Of a DNA stretch of 64,000 nt, positions 26,331 to 34,287 are shown in pieces. The notes beneath the pieces are model-generated. The model searched no databases. It saw nothing but the letters and a program-made list of their open reading frames with translations, and was not told the DNA's origin. Within the stretch, counting starts at the first letter, position 1, and each line of letters starts with the position of its first letter. Origin of the DNA: Microbacterium aoyamense (GTDB lineage: Bacteria > Actinomycetota > Actinomycetes > Actinomycetales > Microbacteriaceae); the NCBI RefSeq assembly GCF_023155855.1, contig NZ_JAKNUT010000001.1, forward strand, positions 124,001-188,000. Direction: 5' to 3'. A program made the translations under genes and the position numbers.

Positions 26331-27049
26331 CGGGTGGCGGAGCGGCGACGCAGGTGCAGGCCGATGCCGACCGCGGCGAGGAGCCCCGCGGCTCCGACAG
26401 CGAGGCCGGTGCCGAGAGCGGCGGAGTCTGTGGCCGTGGATGCTGCGGCCGCGCCGCCGGCTCCGGTGTCGATGCCGCCGACGGGCACCTGCTGGAGCTG
26501 ACCGCGCACGACCCCCGCGGCGAACGAGACCGTGTGCGAATCCGCAGAGAAGCCCCCCGGGTTCGCCTCGATCTGCGCGAGCGAGAACCCCGTGCCCGTG
26601 TCGACGCCGTCGGCGAGCACCCCCGTCGTGAACGGCCCCTGCAGGCAGCCGGAGCTCGTGCGCGGTCCGTCGCCGATGGGCGCGGGGTTGGGGAAGGCGA
26701 TCCGCGGCGGGCCGGGCTGACCCGCGTCCGCCTGATGGATGTGGGTCGCGGTGCGCGCAGGGCTCTGGTAGTCACCCGTCACGCCCGTCAGCTCGATGTC
26801 ATAGCAGATGATCTCGAGGTCCGAGTTGATGCGGAATGAGAAGGTGCCGGTGGCTCCGGGCTCGCCGGGAGCCGCGACACCGTCGTTGTTGACCACGGTG
26901 TCAGGCGTCGCCATCACGGTGAAGGCACTCGTGAACGACGAGGGCGGCGAGACCTCGGTGTCGGCGTGCGCCGGCGCGGCCGTCAGCACGAGGCCGACAG
27001 CGGCGGCGGTCCCGATCGTGAGAGCGAACGGCATTGTCTTCTTCTGCAT
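26327..27049 (-). CDS. CHRD domain surface protein
   Basis: 240 residues. A Sec signal peptide ends at AHA-D (residue 29/30). The CHRD domain follows (GATGTFSFRINSDLEIICYDIELTG, THIHQADAGQPGPP, the conserved ATHIH histidines, VVRGQLQ). The C-terminus is Gly/Ala-rich, then a hydrophobic helix (LGTGLAVGAAGLLAAVGIGL) and HLRRR, so it is membrane-anchored facing outwards. It is coupled to the sortase gene and divergent from the ECF sigma factor, whose consensus-like promoter precedes it. Function of CHRD in bacteria is poorly known. Confidence 0.88.
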   Translation of the reverse strand: MQKKTMPFALTIGTAAAVGLVLTAAPAHADTEVSPPSSFTSAFTVMATPDTVVNNDGVAAPGEPGATGTFSFRINSDLEIICYDIELTGVTGDYQSPARTATHIHQADAGQPGPPRIAFPNPAPIGDGPRTSSGCLQGPFTTGVLADGVDTGTGFSLAQIEANPGGFSADSHTVSFAAGVVRGQLQQVPVGGIDTGAGGAAAASTATDSAALGTGLAVGAAGLLAAVGIGLHLRRRSATR

Positions 27050-27110
27050 GTCAGAACCTTCCGTCGGGACGCCTGGTGCGTCCGATGACGAGACATACGT
27101 CGAGCACGCG

Positions 27111-27145
27111 GCATCCGTTCATCGAACGTCCTCGAATCACGGATG
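27111..27145. promoter_or_regulatory. Symmetric divergent ECF promoters, predicted
   Basis: Plus strand: GCATCC (27111-27116), 15 bases, TCGAAT (27132-27137), 63 bases before the sigma gene. Minus strand: CATCC (complement 27141-27145), 15 bases, TCGATG (complement 27120-27125), 70 bases before the CHRD gene. Both resemble the CCATCC...CCGAAT promoter type known for mycobacterial SigK and overlap each other. Prediction only. Confidence 0.5.
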
Positions 27146-27200
27146 AACGTCGACGCACATCCGGACGTATTCCCCCTCGACGACACCGCTGGGAGGCGAG

Positions 27201-27764
27201 ATGCACGCCGAGCGAGAATCCCGACCGCACGCGACGACGACGACGCGCTCGCGGAACGCGCGACCCTTCGATGCGGGGCGGGCCTTCGACGATCACGCTT
27301 CTGCCCTCCTCGGCTTCGCGGTCAACGCGCTGCGTGACCGGCACGTCGCGGAGGACTGTCTGCAGGAGATCTTCCTGCGGGCGTGGCGGGCGCGCGAGCG
27401 CTTCGACAGCGACCGCGCGACGGAACGCACCTGGCTGTTCGCGATCGCGCGGAACGTCATCGCCGACGCGCTGCGCGCGCGAGCGCGGATGCCGCGCATC
27501 GGCGGTGAGGACGAGCTGCAGAACCTCCGCTCCGCGGACGCGGATCCGCTCGAACGGCTGCGGATCGTCGAGGCGTTGGCGAGGCTGAGCTCGGCGCACC
27601 GCGAAGCGGTCGTAGCCGTCCATCTGCATGGTCGCTCCTACCAGGAGCTCGCCGACGCGACCGGCGTCCCCGTCGCCACGTGGCGCACTCGCGCCTTTCA
27701 CGCTCTCCGCGCCATGCGCGGGTATCTCGAGGGAACGGAGGAGCCCGATGCACACGCCCGCTGA
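27201..27764 (+). CDS. ECF sigma factor
   Basis: 187 residues. Region 2 contains FAVNALRDRHVAEDCLQEIFLRAWRARERFD and the RTWLFAIARNVIADALR motif; region 4 has LARLSSAHREAVVAVHLHGRSYQELADATGVPVATWRTRAFHALR with an HTH. It is followed with a 17-base overlap by a membrane anti-sigma factor, and its promoter region is shared with a CHRD protein/sortase operon, recalling SigK-RskA control of secreted proteins. GGGAGG lies four bases before the ATG. Orthology to SigK is not certain. Confidence 0.9.
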   Translation: MHAERESRPHATTTTRSRNARPFDAGRAFDDHASALLGFAVNALRDRHVAEDCLQEIFLRAWRARERFDSDRATERTWLFAIARNVIADALRARARMPRIGGEDELQNLRSADADPLERLRIVEALARLSSAHREAVVAVHLHGRSYQELADATGVPVATWRTRAFHALRAMRGYLEGTEEPDAHAR

Positions 27765-28425
27765 CCGCATCGAAGAACTCATCGCGGCGAGCGTCGCCGG
27801 CGATCTCACTCCGCATGAGCAGGACGAACTTCGCCGACTCGCGCTGGATCACCCGTGGATCGAAGACGAGCTCGCGCGTCTTCGCGAAGTCGCCGTGCGC
27901 GTGCAGGCCGCCGACATCGAGTGGGATGACGTGGTCGTGACCCAGAGCCTCCGCGAACGGGTGCTCGGCGACATCCCGGCGCGCGCGCCGACATCGCTGC
28001 GCTCTCGGCGACCGTGGGCGACTGCCCTCGTCGGCGCCGCCTGCCTCGTCCTCGGGCTGGCGCTCGGCGCGGGCATCCCCGCGCTCGGCGCGCTGCCCCC
28101 GACGGGTCCGCCCGGCACCCTCGGGGCGTACGAGCCGATCGCCGTCGCCGAGGAGACGGGGCTCGACATCGATGCCGACCTCGTCGCGCACACCTGGGGC
28201 ACCGAGGCGGTCCTCGACATAGAGGGTCTTACCGCCGGCGCGACGTATCGCGTGGTGTTCATCGGCGCGGACGGCGCTGAGTTCCCCGCAGGCGAGATGC
28301 TGGGCTCGACCGTGGCGATCCACTGTCGCCTGAATGCGGCGGTGCTTCGCGAAGAGACGGTCCGTCTCGAGATCCGCGATGCGGGATCGGTCGTGGTCGC
28401 GAGCTCGGACCTGCCGGACGTCTGA
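27748..28425 (+). CDS. RskA-like membrane anti-sigma factor
   Basis: 225 residues: a cytoplasmic helical domain (IEELIAASVAGDLTPHEQDELRRLALDHPWIEDELARLREV), one membrane helix at about 90-115 (ALVGAACLVLGLALGAGIPALG), and an extracellular beta-rich domain (LDIEGLTAGATYRVVFIGADGAEFPAG) resembling the RskA C-terminal domain. No HxxxCxxC zinc motif is seen. Start ATG 27748 overlaps the sigma gene end by 17 bases. It should hold the ECF factor inactive until extracellular proteolysis. Confidence 0.85.
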   Translation: MHTPADRIEELIAASVAGDLTPHEQDELRRLALDHPWIEDELARLREVAVRVQAADIEWDDVVVTQSLRERVLGDIPARAPTSLRSRRPWATALVGAACLVLGLALGAGIPALGALPPTGPPGTLGAYEPIAVAEETGLDIDADLVAHTWGTEAVLDIEGLTAGATYRVVFIGADGAEFPAGEMLGSTVAIHCRLNAAVLREETVRLEIRDAGSVVVASSDLPDV

Positions 28426-28436
28426 CCGGCGGCGGG

Positions 28437-29462
28437 TCAGCTCAGGCCGCTGTAGGCGTGCAGACCCTTGAAGAACATGTTCACGATCGTGAAGTTGAAG
28501 ATGACCGCCGTGAAGCCGATGATCGACAGCCACGCCGAACGGCTCCCGCGCCAGCCGCGCGTCGCGCGCGCGTGGATGTAGCCGGCGTAGAGCACCCAGA
28601 TCACGAAGGTCCACACTTCCTTCGTGTCGAAGCCCCAATAGCGGCCCCACGCGTCGTTGGCCCAGATCGAGCCGGCGATGAGGGTGAACGTCCAGAAGAT
28701 GAAGCCGAGGATCGCGAAGCGGTACGCGAGCGACTCGAGCGCCTCGGCGCTGGGGAGCGTCCGCAGGAAGCCCGGACCCGCCTTGACGGCTTCGCCTTCG
28801 GCGGCGGCGACGGCCTTGCGCTCGCGGCGCGCCTGCATGAGCTGCAGCACCGAGAGCCCGAAGGCGAGGGCGAAGAGCGCTGTCGCGAGCGACGCGACGA
28901 AGACGTGGATGACGAGCCAGACCGATTTCAGCGGGTCCATGAGCGGCACGATCTCGACGTAGAACGCGAGCGTTGCGCCGCCGAGCAGCACGACGACGAG
29001 CCCCGTGATGAACGTGCCGAGGAACCGCAGGTCGTAGCGGAACAGCACCGCGAGGTACACAGCGACGATCAGCAGCGTGCCCGTGAGCGAGAACTCGTAC
29101 ATGTTCGACCACGGCACGCGGCCTGCGGCGATGCCACGCGTGACGTCGCCGCCGAGGTGGAAGAGGAAGCCCAGGACGGTGAGCGAGGTGCCGATGCGCG
29201 CCCACATGAGGCGCGGACGCTGCGACGGCGGCGCGTTGAGAGCCGCTTCGGCAGCGCGCTCCTGCTCGCGCACCTGACCGATGGTCGTGCGGCCGGATGC
29301 CGCGGCGCCGACGAGCTCGCGATCCTTGACCTCGACGGCCATGGCCGAGCGACGGGCCAGGTCGATCGCGTAGGCGACGAACGCGAGCGCATAGATCGCG
29401 ATCGCGGTCCAGACCAGCAGCAGCGAGACGTCGTCGAGCGAAAGCGGGCTTGATCCGGGCAT
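28437..29462 (-). CDS. ccsB: Cytochrome c maturation protein CcsB
   Basis: 341-residue CcsA/CcsB family membrane protein that, with ResB, moves heme out of the cytoplasm and ligates it to apocytochromes c (system II). About eight helices; the heme-handling WWD region reads WANDAWGRYWGFDTKEVW, with Phe at a place often occupied by Trp. Last gene of the operon; six bases or fewer separate it from resB. TAGACT (complement 29470-29475) seven bases before the ATG could give an additional leaderless transcript. Confidence 0.94.
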   Translation of the reverse strand: MPGSSPLSLDDVSLLLVWTAIAIYALAFVAYAIDLARRSAMAVEVKDRELVGAAASGRTTIGQVREQERAAEAALNAPPSQRPRLMWARIGTSLTVLGFLFHLGGDVTRGIAAGRVPWSNMYEFSLTGTLLIVAVYLAVLFRYDLRFLGTFITGLVVVLLGGATLAFYVEIVPLMDPLKSVWLVIHVFVASLATALFALAFGLSVLQLMQARRERKAVAAAEGEAVKAGPGFLRTLPSAEALESLAYRFAILGFIFWTFTLIAGSIWANDAWGRYWGFDTKEVWTFVIWVLYAGYIHARATRGWRGSRSAWLSIIGFTAVIFNFTIVNMFFKGLHAYSGLS

Positions 29463-29467
29463 GTGCG

Positions 29468-31186
29468 TCAGTCTACTTTCCCGGTGGAGGCCCCGCCCCT
29501 GGCGCTCAGCACATCATCGAGCTGGACGGCGTGGCGCTGAGCGACCTGATCGACGGCGGCATCCAGCGTCGGATCCTCGCCGCGCGCGAGACCCGCGTAC
29601 GTGAGCTGCAGCGTGTGGCCCGACGGGGTCGCGCGCACCCACATGCGCCGACGCGGGATGAACAGCGCCGCGAGCAGGCCCGCCAGGGCGAGGAGCGCGA
29701 AGGCGAGCACCCAGGGCGCGCCGACGTCGCGGTGCACGGACAGCGAGACGTAGCGTTTCACCGAACCGTCGTAGCCCTCGGTGCTCGCGGGCGCCTCGTT
29801 CTCGAAGGTGATCGTGCCGAGGCCGTTCGGCAGGTCGGCCTCCTCGCCGGGCGCGAGCTCGATCGTCGGGGCCTCGTCGACGCCTCGGCCGGCGATCTTG
29901 TCCATATCGCCCGTGTCGAGCGTGTAGACCGAGCGCGGAGTCCCGTCGTCGATGCCGAGGTCGCCCTGATAGACCTCGAGCGTCACGACCGGGTTGATGA
30001 GGGCCGGGTAGCTCGAGGCGTACGCGCCGTCGGCGCGCTGCACCTGGGTCGGATAGAAGAACCCGACGAGACCGAGCTGCTCCGGCATCCCGTCCGGAAC
30101 CTTCACGACGCCGAGCGAGGTCATCTGGGTGTCCTGCGGCAGGAAGGGCACGGACTCCGAGAACACGACGTCGCCGTCGGCATTGCGGATCGTGAGCGTG
30201 GGCGCGTAGCCGTTGCCCATGAGATAGACCCGGTCTCCGGCGATGTCGAGCGGATGGTTGACCCGCACGACCCCCTCCTGCGGCTGCTCGCCCGCGAGCT
30301 GCGTCGTGAGGTTCGCCGCGAAGTCCCCGGCCTGGCCGCCGCCCTGCTCGCCCGAGGGGACGTACGTGACGTCGAATCTGTCGAGCGTGAGCGAGTACGG
30401 CGTCAGCTGGTCGGAGTCTACGAAGCGACCCGGATTGAACGAGTTGTAGTCGAGCAGCGTGTTGACGAACGAGCGGCCCTCGATGATGACGCTCTGGCCC
30501 GTGTAGGTGAGGCCGCCCCCGATGCCGACCGCGAGGAGCACGCCGATGAGCGCGCCGTGGAAGACGAGGTTGCCGGTCTCGCGCAGGTACCCGCGCTCGG
30601 CCGAGACCGAGAAGCTGCCGCGCGAGTCGTACCGCTGGACGCGGTAGCCGGCCTTCTTCAGCTGACGCTCGGCGAGCCCGATCGCCGCCTCGGCGTCGGC
30701 CGCGGCATCCGCATCCGCCGCGAGTTCGACGACCTCGGTGCGATGCGCGTCGAGCCGTTCGAGGCGTGCCGGCGTGCGCGGCGGGAGCGCGCGCATCGCC
30801 TTCCAGTGGTGCTTCGTGCGCGGGATCACGCAGCCGATGAGCGAGACGAACAGCAGGATGTAGATCGCCGAGAACCAGGGCGAGCTGTACACGTCGAAGA
30901 GCTTGAAGAACTCAAGCACGGGGTACAGGTCGGGATTGTCGACCTGCCACTGCGTGACGCCGTTCGGGTCGGCGCTGCGCTGCGGCACGAGCGACCCGGG
31001 CACCGCCGCGATCGCGAGGAGGAGCAGCAGCACGAGGGCCGTGCGCATCGAGGTGAGCTGGCGCCAGCCCCACCGCATCCATCCCACGAAGCCCAGCGCC
31101 GGCTGGGTGACCTCGTCGGTCGAATCCATGTGGTCGGAGGGGCGCAGCGGGTCGACCGCGACGTCGTCAGAGGATCGTCGGGACAC
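29468..31186 (-). CDS. resB: Cytochrome c biogenesis protein ResB
   Basis: 572-residue ResB/Ccs1: three N-terminal helices (RTALVLLLLLAIAAVPGSLVPQ, FSAIYILLFVSLIGCVIP, LVFHGALIGVLLAVGIGGGL), a large periplasm-side domain and a C-terminal helix (PWVLAFALLALAGLLAALF). Works with CcsB in heme delivery. The longest start is GTG 31186, overlapping the ccdA end by 20 bases; ATG 31129 (MDSTDEV) is an alternative. Fourth gene of the phosphatase-tlpA-ccdA-resB-ccsB operon. Confidence 0.94.
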   Translation of the reverse strand: MSRRSSDDVAVDPLRPSDHMDSTDEVTQPALGFVGWMRWGWRQLTSMRTALVLLLLLAIAAVPGSLVPQRSADPNGVTQWQVDNPDLYPVLEFFKLFDVYSSPWFSAIYILLFVSLIGCVIPRTKHHWKAMRALPPRTPARLERLDAHRTEVVELAADADAAADAEAAIGLAERQLKKAGYRVQRYDSRGSFSVSAERGYLRETGNLVFHGALIGVLLAVGIGGGLTYTGQSVIIEGRSFVNTLLDYNSFNPGRFVDSDQLTPYSLTLDRFDVTYVPSGEQGGGQAGDFAANLTTQLAGEQPQEGVVRVNHPLDIAGDRVYLMGNGYAPTLTIRNADGDVVFSESVPFLPQDTQMTSLGVVKVPDGMPEQLGLVGFFYPTQVQRADGAYASSYPALINPVVTLEVYQGDLGIDDGTPRSVYTLDTGDMDKIAGRGVDEAPTIELAPGEEADLPNGLGTITFENEAPASTEGYDGSVKRYVSLSVHRDVGAPWVLAFALLALAGLLAALFIPRRRMWVRATPSGHTLQLTYAGLARGEDPTLDAAVDQVAQRHAVQLDDVLSARGGASTGKVD

Positions 31187-31997
31187 CGAGGAACACCCCC
31201 TGCAGCTGTGCCATCCACATGGTCCAGACGCCGGTCACCATGAGCAGGCCGAGCACGATGAGCAGGACGCCTCCGATGATGTTGACGGTGCGGATGTGGC
31301 GGCGGATGAAGTCGACGGATGCCGCGGCCCACCCGAATCCGAGAGTGATGAGGACGAACGGGATGCCGAGTCCGAGCGAGTAGGCGAGACCCAGCAGCGC
31401 TCCGCGGCCGGCCGAGGCGGAATCGAACGACATGCCCAGGATCACGGCGAGCGTCGGACCGATGCAGGGAGCCCAGCCGATCCCGAGTGCGAGACCCAAT
31501 AGGGGCGCCCCGATGAGGCCGAGGTTGCCGCGTACCTGCGGGCGCTGGATGCGCTGCGCGAACCCGAGAAGACCGATGAAGACGAAGCCCATCACGATGA
31601 TGACGACGCCGAGCACCCGCGTGATGAGGTCCTGGTACTCGATCAGGAACCGGCCGAGCGTGCCGCCGAGCATGTTCATCGCGACGAAGACGACCGTGAA
31701 GCCCGCGATGAACAGCAGGACTCCGAGCAGCAGGCGGCCACGACCCGGCGCGGATCGCTCAGGATAGATGGAGCCGTCGGCCGCCGACCGAGCCTCGGAG
31801 GCTGATCCATCCTGAGCGATGCGCACCGCGGCTGGAGCCGGGGCGGCACGGGGGGCGACGGCCCCGCCGATGAAGCCGAGATACCCCGGCACGAGCGGCA
31901 GCACGCACGGCGACAGGAACGACACGAGTCCGGCGAGCACCGCGATCGGGATCGCGATCAGCAGCGAGCCGTCGGCGACGAGGTCTCCGGGGTTCAC
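31167..31997 (-). CDS. ccdA: CcdA thiol-disulfide transmembrane carrier
   Basis: 276-residue DsbD-core (CcdA) protein passing electrons across the membrane to the thioredoxin-like TlpA. The two redox cysteines are Cys31 (FLSPCVLPLVPGY) and the one in GIGWAPCIGPTL; six helices. Between helices 1 and 2 there is an unusually long hydrophilic loop (residues about 50-86). At the DNA level residues 60-82 coincide exactly with a palindromic element (31754-31820), suggesting an in-frame insertion. GTG start overlaps the tlpA stop (GTGA). Confidence 0.94.
   Translation of the reverse strand: MNPGDLVADGSLLIAIPIAVLAGLVSFLSPCVLPLVPGYLGFIGGAVAPRAAPAPAAVRIAQDGSASEARSAADGSIYPERSAPGRGRLLLGVLLFIAGFTVVFVAMNMLGGTLGRFLIEYQDLITRVLGVVIIVMGFVFIGLLGFAQRIQRPQVRGNLGLIGAPLLGLALGIGWAPCIGPTLAVILGMSFDSASAGRGALLGLAYSLGLGIPFVLITLGFGWAAASVDFIRRHIRTVNIIGGVLLIVLGLLMVTGVWTMWMAQLQGVFLGVPTIL
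31754..31820. repeat. Palindromic element H inside ccdA
   Basis: ATCGCTCAGGAT (31754-31765) and ATCCTGAGCGAT (31809-31820) are a perfect 12-bp inverted repeat within the ccdA coding frame, flanking GTCGG/CCGAC (31776-31788) and GCCT/AGGC (31792-31802) hairpins. It encodes residues 60-82 of an otherwise non-conserved loop, in frame. Confidence 0.7.
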
Positions 31998-32599
31998 GAC
32001 TCCTCCACGACGGTCTGCACGATCGTCGAGAGGATGGATGCCTCGGAGATCTGGCCGATCAGGCGCGCGGCGACGCGTCCCTCGCGATCGAGCACCAGTG
32101 TCACCGGCACGGCGCTGAGCGGCGTCTGCCCGGCGAAGGCGAGCTTGATCGAGCCGTCCTCGGTCGCGAGGGCGCTCGGGTACGTGACGCCGTACGTCTC
32201 GGCGAACGCCTGCGACGCCTCGGCGCCGTCGTAGAGGTTGACGCCGAGGAACTGCACGCCGTCACCTGCGAGCTCGGTGTTGACCTCTTCGAGGATCGGC
32301 GCTTCGACACGGCATGGTGCGCAGGCTGCGTACCAGAAGTTCACGACGGTGACGTCGCCGAGGTAGTCCTCGCTCATCGCGGTGCCCCCGGCATCCAGCA
32401 CCCCCTCGAACTCGATGGGGTCGGTGCGGTCGGCTTCGGGGATCTCGACGAACCGGAAGCCGTCGGCCGCGATGTAGCCCTTGTTGTCGCCCGCGCGGTA
32501 CTGCTCGGCGAGCGGGTCGTTCGTGCAGGCGGCGAGCGCGCCCACGAGTCCTGCGGCGACGACGACGGATGCCGCGGCCCGCGCGATCCGGCTGGTCAT
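31994..32599 (-). CDS. TlpA/ResA-like thioredoxin lipoprotein
   Basis: 201 residues. Signal peptide with lipobox-like LAAC (Cys25), then a thioredoxin fold with the redox pair Cys93 and Cys96 in FWYAACAPCRVEAP and the conserved cis-proline region SAVPVTLVLDREG. It should keep apocytochrome c cysteines reduced using electrons from CcdA. ATG start overlaps the upstream phosphatase stop (ATGA) and its stop overlaps ccdA (GTGA), so the genes are translationally coupled. Confidence 0.93.
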   Translation of the reverse strand: MTSRIARAAASVVVAAGLVGALAACTNDPLAEQYRAGDNKGYIAADGFRFVEIPEADRTDPIEFEGVLDAGGTAMSEDYLGDVTVVNFWYAACAPCRVEAPILEEVNTELAGDGVQFLGVNLYDGAEASQAFAETYGVTYPSALATEDGSIKLAFAGQTPLSAVPVTLVLDREGRVAARLIGQISEASILSTIVQTVVEES

Positions 32600-33225
32600 A
32601 CCGCCCCCACGTCCACGGCGCCGGAGGTCGAGGCCGGCTCGGCGTACGAGACCTCCGTCCACTTGCCGTCGACCATCTTGAACGACGTGACACTCGACAG
32701 CGCGCAGCGGCGAGCGCGCGGGTCGTGCCGCAACGACTCCCCCGCGACCGCGAGGTGCGTGATCCAGATCGGCAGCTGATGCGAGACGATGACGACGTCG
32801 CCGGATGCCGCGGCATCCCACGCCTGCGTCATCGCCGCGTTCATGCGGCCGACGACGTCCGCGTAGGGCTCGCCCCAGCTGGGCAGCGCGGGCTTGCGCA
32901 GATGCCGCCAATTCCACGGGTTGACGAGGGCGCGGGCCATGCGCCGCCCCTCGAAGACGTTCGTCGGCTCGATGACGCGCTCGTCGATGACCGGCTCGAT
33001 GCCGAAGAGCTCGGTGAAGGGCTCGGCCGACTCCTGCGTGCGCTGCAGCGGGGAGCAGATGAGGCTCGCGATGGGCCGGTCGAGGCTGTGGATGTACTCG
33101 GCGGCCTGCCGCGTCATCCGGCGCCCTTCGACGCTCAGTCCGTATCCCGGGAGCCGTCCGTACAGCACGCGACGGGGGTTGTGGACCTCTCCGTGGCGCA
33201 CGAGATGAAGGCGATCCGCGGGCAC
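32596..33225 (-). CDS. Histidine phosphatase family protein
   Basis: 209-residue phosphoglycerate-mutase-like phosphatase: catalytic histidine in LHLVRHGEVHNPRRVLYG, second arginine in LICSPLQRTQESAE, second histidine in VVIVSHQLPIWI. Common as the first gene of ccs operons in actinobacteria, for no known reason. GTG 33225 has TAGACT (complement 33232-33237) six bases upstream, giving a likely leaderless operon promoter. Substrate unknown. Confidence 0.92.
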   Translation of the reverse strand: MPADRLHLVRHGEVHNPRRVLYGRLPGYGLSVEGRRMTRQAAEYIHSLDRPIASLICSPLQRTQESAEPFTELFGIEPVIDERVIEPTNVFEGRRMARALVNPWNWRHLRKPALPSWGEPYADVVGRMNAAMTQAWDAAASGDVVIVSHQLPIWITHLAVAGESLRHDPRARRCALSSVTSFKMVDGKWTEVSYAEPASTSGAVDVGAV

Positions 33226-33259
33226 CCGCCCAGTCTACTTCGGGGGTTCTTGTGGGCAG

Positions 33260-33373
33260 GCTGAGCGCGTCTCCCGTCCCTGCGGTCGGAGAATTGCGCT
33301 TCGGTCGGAGGATCCGGCACGATTCCTCCGACATCGGCGACATTCTCCGACCGGGACGACTGCTGAGCGCGTC
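33260..33373. repeat. Palindromic element C with flanking direct repeat
   Basis: Outer arms CGGTCGGAGAAT (33283-33294) and ATTCTCCGACCG (33342-33353) are perfect; inner units GTCGGAGGAT (33304-33313) and ATTCCTCCGAC (33322-33332) pair with one extra base. GCTGAGCGCGTC occurs directly repeated at 33260-33271 and 33362-33373, bracketing a 90-base segment like a target-site duplication. The right copy overlaps the stop codon of the DedA gene. Confidence 0.75.
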
Positions 33374-34031
33374 AGTCGGCCGCCGGGTCTCGGCGCGAGT
33401 CCAGCAGCGCGCGGATGCGGGCGTACACGAACCACGCGACTCCGACGACGACGAGCCCGACGACGAGGTACTGCACGACATCCACGTAGGCCTCGACGAT
33501 GTGCCACGACTCCCCGAGGAACCATCCGCACAGCACGAAGATCGCGTTCCACACGAGGCTGCCCGCCGCCGTCAGCAGGCCGAAGCGCCACAGTGGCATC
33601 CGCGAGACCCCGGCGGGGATCGAGATGAGGCTGCGGAAGAGCGGGATCATCCGCCCGAAGAACACGGCCTTGCCGCCGTGCTTCGCGAACCACGCGACGG
33701 TGCGGTCGACGTCTTCGGGATGCAGGAGCGGCACCCTCGCGGCGACCGCCCGCAGGCGGGCTGTGCCGAGCCAGCGGCCGAGGCCGTAGAGCGCGAAGGC
33801 GCCGACGATCGAGCCGACCGTCGTCCAGATGAGCGCTTCGGCGAGCGTGAACGCGCCGCGGCTCGCGGCGAGGCCGGCCATCGGCAGCACGACCTCGCTC
33901 GGCAGCGGCGGGAAGAGGTTCTCGAGGGCGATCGCCAGGCCCGCGCCCGGGGCGCCGATGACGTCCATGAGCGAGACGGTCCAGTCGGCGAGCACGCTCA
34001 GCCAGGACGCTTCGGAAACGTTGTCGGTCAT
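33372..34031 (-). CDS. DedA family membrane protein
   Basis: 219 residues of the DedA/SNARE-associated family, implicated in undecaprenyl-phosphate or lipid flipping. Signatures: ALENLFPPLPSEVVLPMAGLAA, a reentrant helix and FFGRMIPLFRSLISIPAGVSRMP with the conserved arginine and glycine residues. The frame stays open upstream to 34160, but ATG 34031 (MTDNVSEA) matches the normal family length. The stop lies in the right direct repeat of palindromic element C. Confidence 0.9.
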   Translation of the reverse strand: MTDNVSEASWLSVLADWTVSLMDVIGAPGAGLAIALENLFPPLPSEVVLPMAGLAASRGAFTLAEALIWTTVGSIVGAFALYGLGRWLGTARLRAVAARVPLLHPEDVDRTVAWFAKHGGKAVFFGRMIPLFRSLISIPAGVSRMPLWRFGLLTAAGSLVWNAIFVLCGWFLGESWHIVEAYVDVVQYLVVGLVVVGVAWFVYARIRALLDSRRDPAAD

Positions 34032-34145
34032 CGGTATCCCGTCGAGATGGCGCATGTCGGTGATCGGCAGGCCGCGCCCGGCGGGGACACGACGCTTCGA
34101 CCGTAGCCGCGGAAGGTTACGAGAACCTGGGCAGAACCCTCTGAT

Positions 34146-34235
34146 CCTCTGCTCAGCCAAGGTTGTCTGCCGAGATGAGGATGATCTGGCGGTCTGCTCC
34201 CCTCATCTCGTCAACCGACCTTGGCTGAGCAGAGG
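34146..34235. repeat. Palindromic element F, nested arms
   Basis: CCTCTGCTCAGCCAAGG (34146-34162) and CCTTGGCTGAGCAGAGG (34219-34235) are a perfect 17-bp inverted repeat; CGAGATGAGG (34171-34180) and CCTCATCTCG (34201-34210) are a perfect 10-bp inner pair. It occupies the divergent gap between the DedA gene and aspS, upstream of the aspS -10 hexamer at 34274. Confidence 0.75.
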
Positions 34236-34287
34236 GCTGCGAGCGCACGGCGGGCGGCGGCGAGAGGCCCACGTAGACTGGTCCCTC

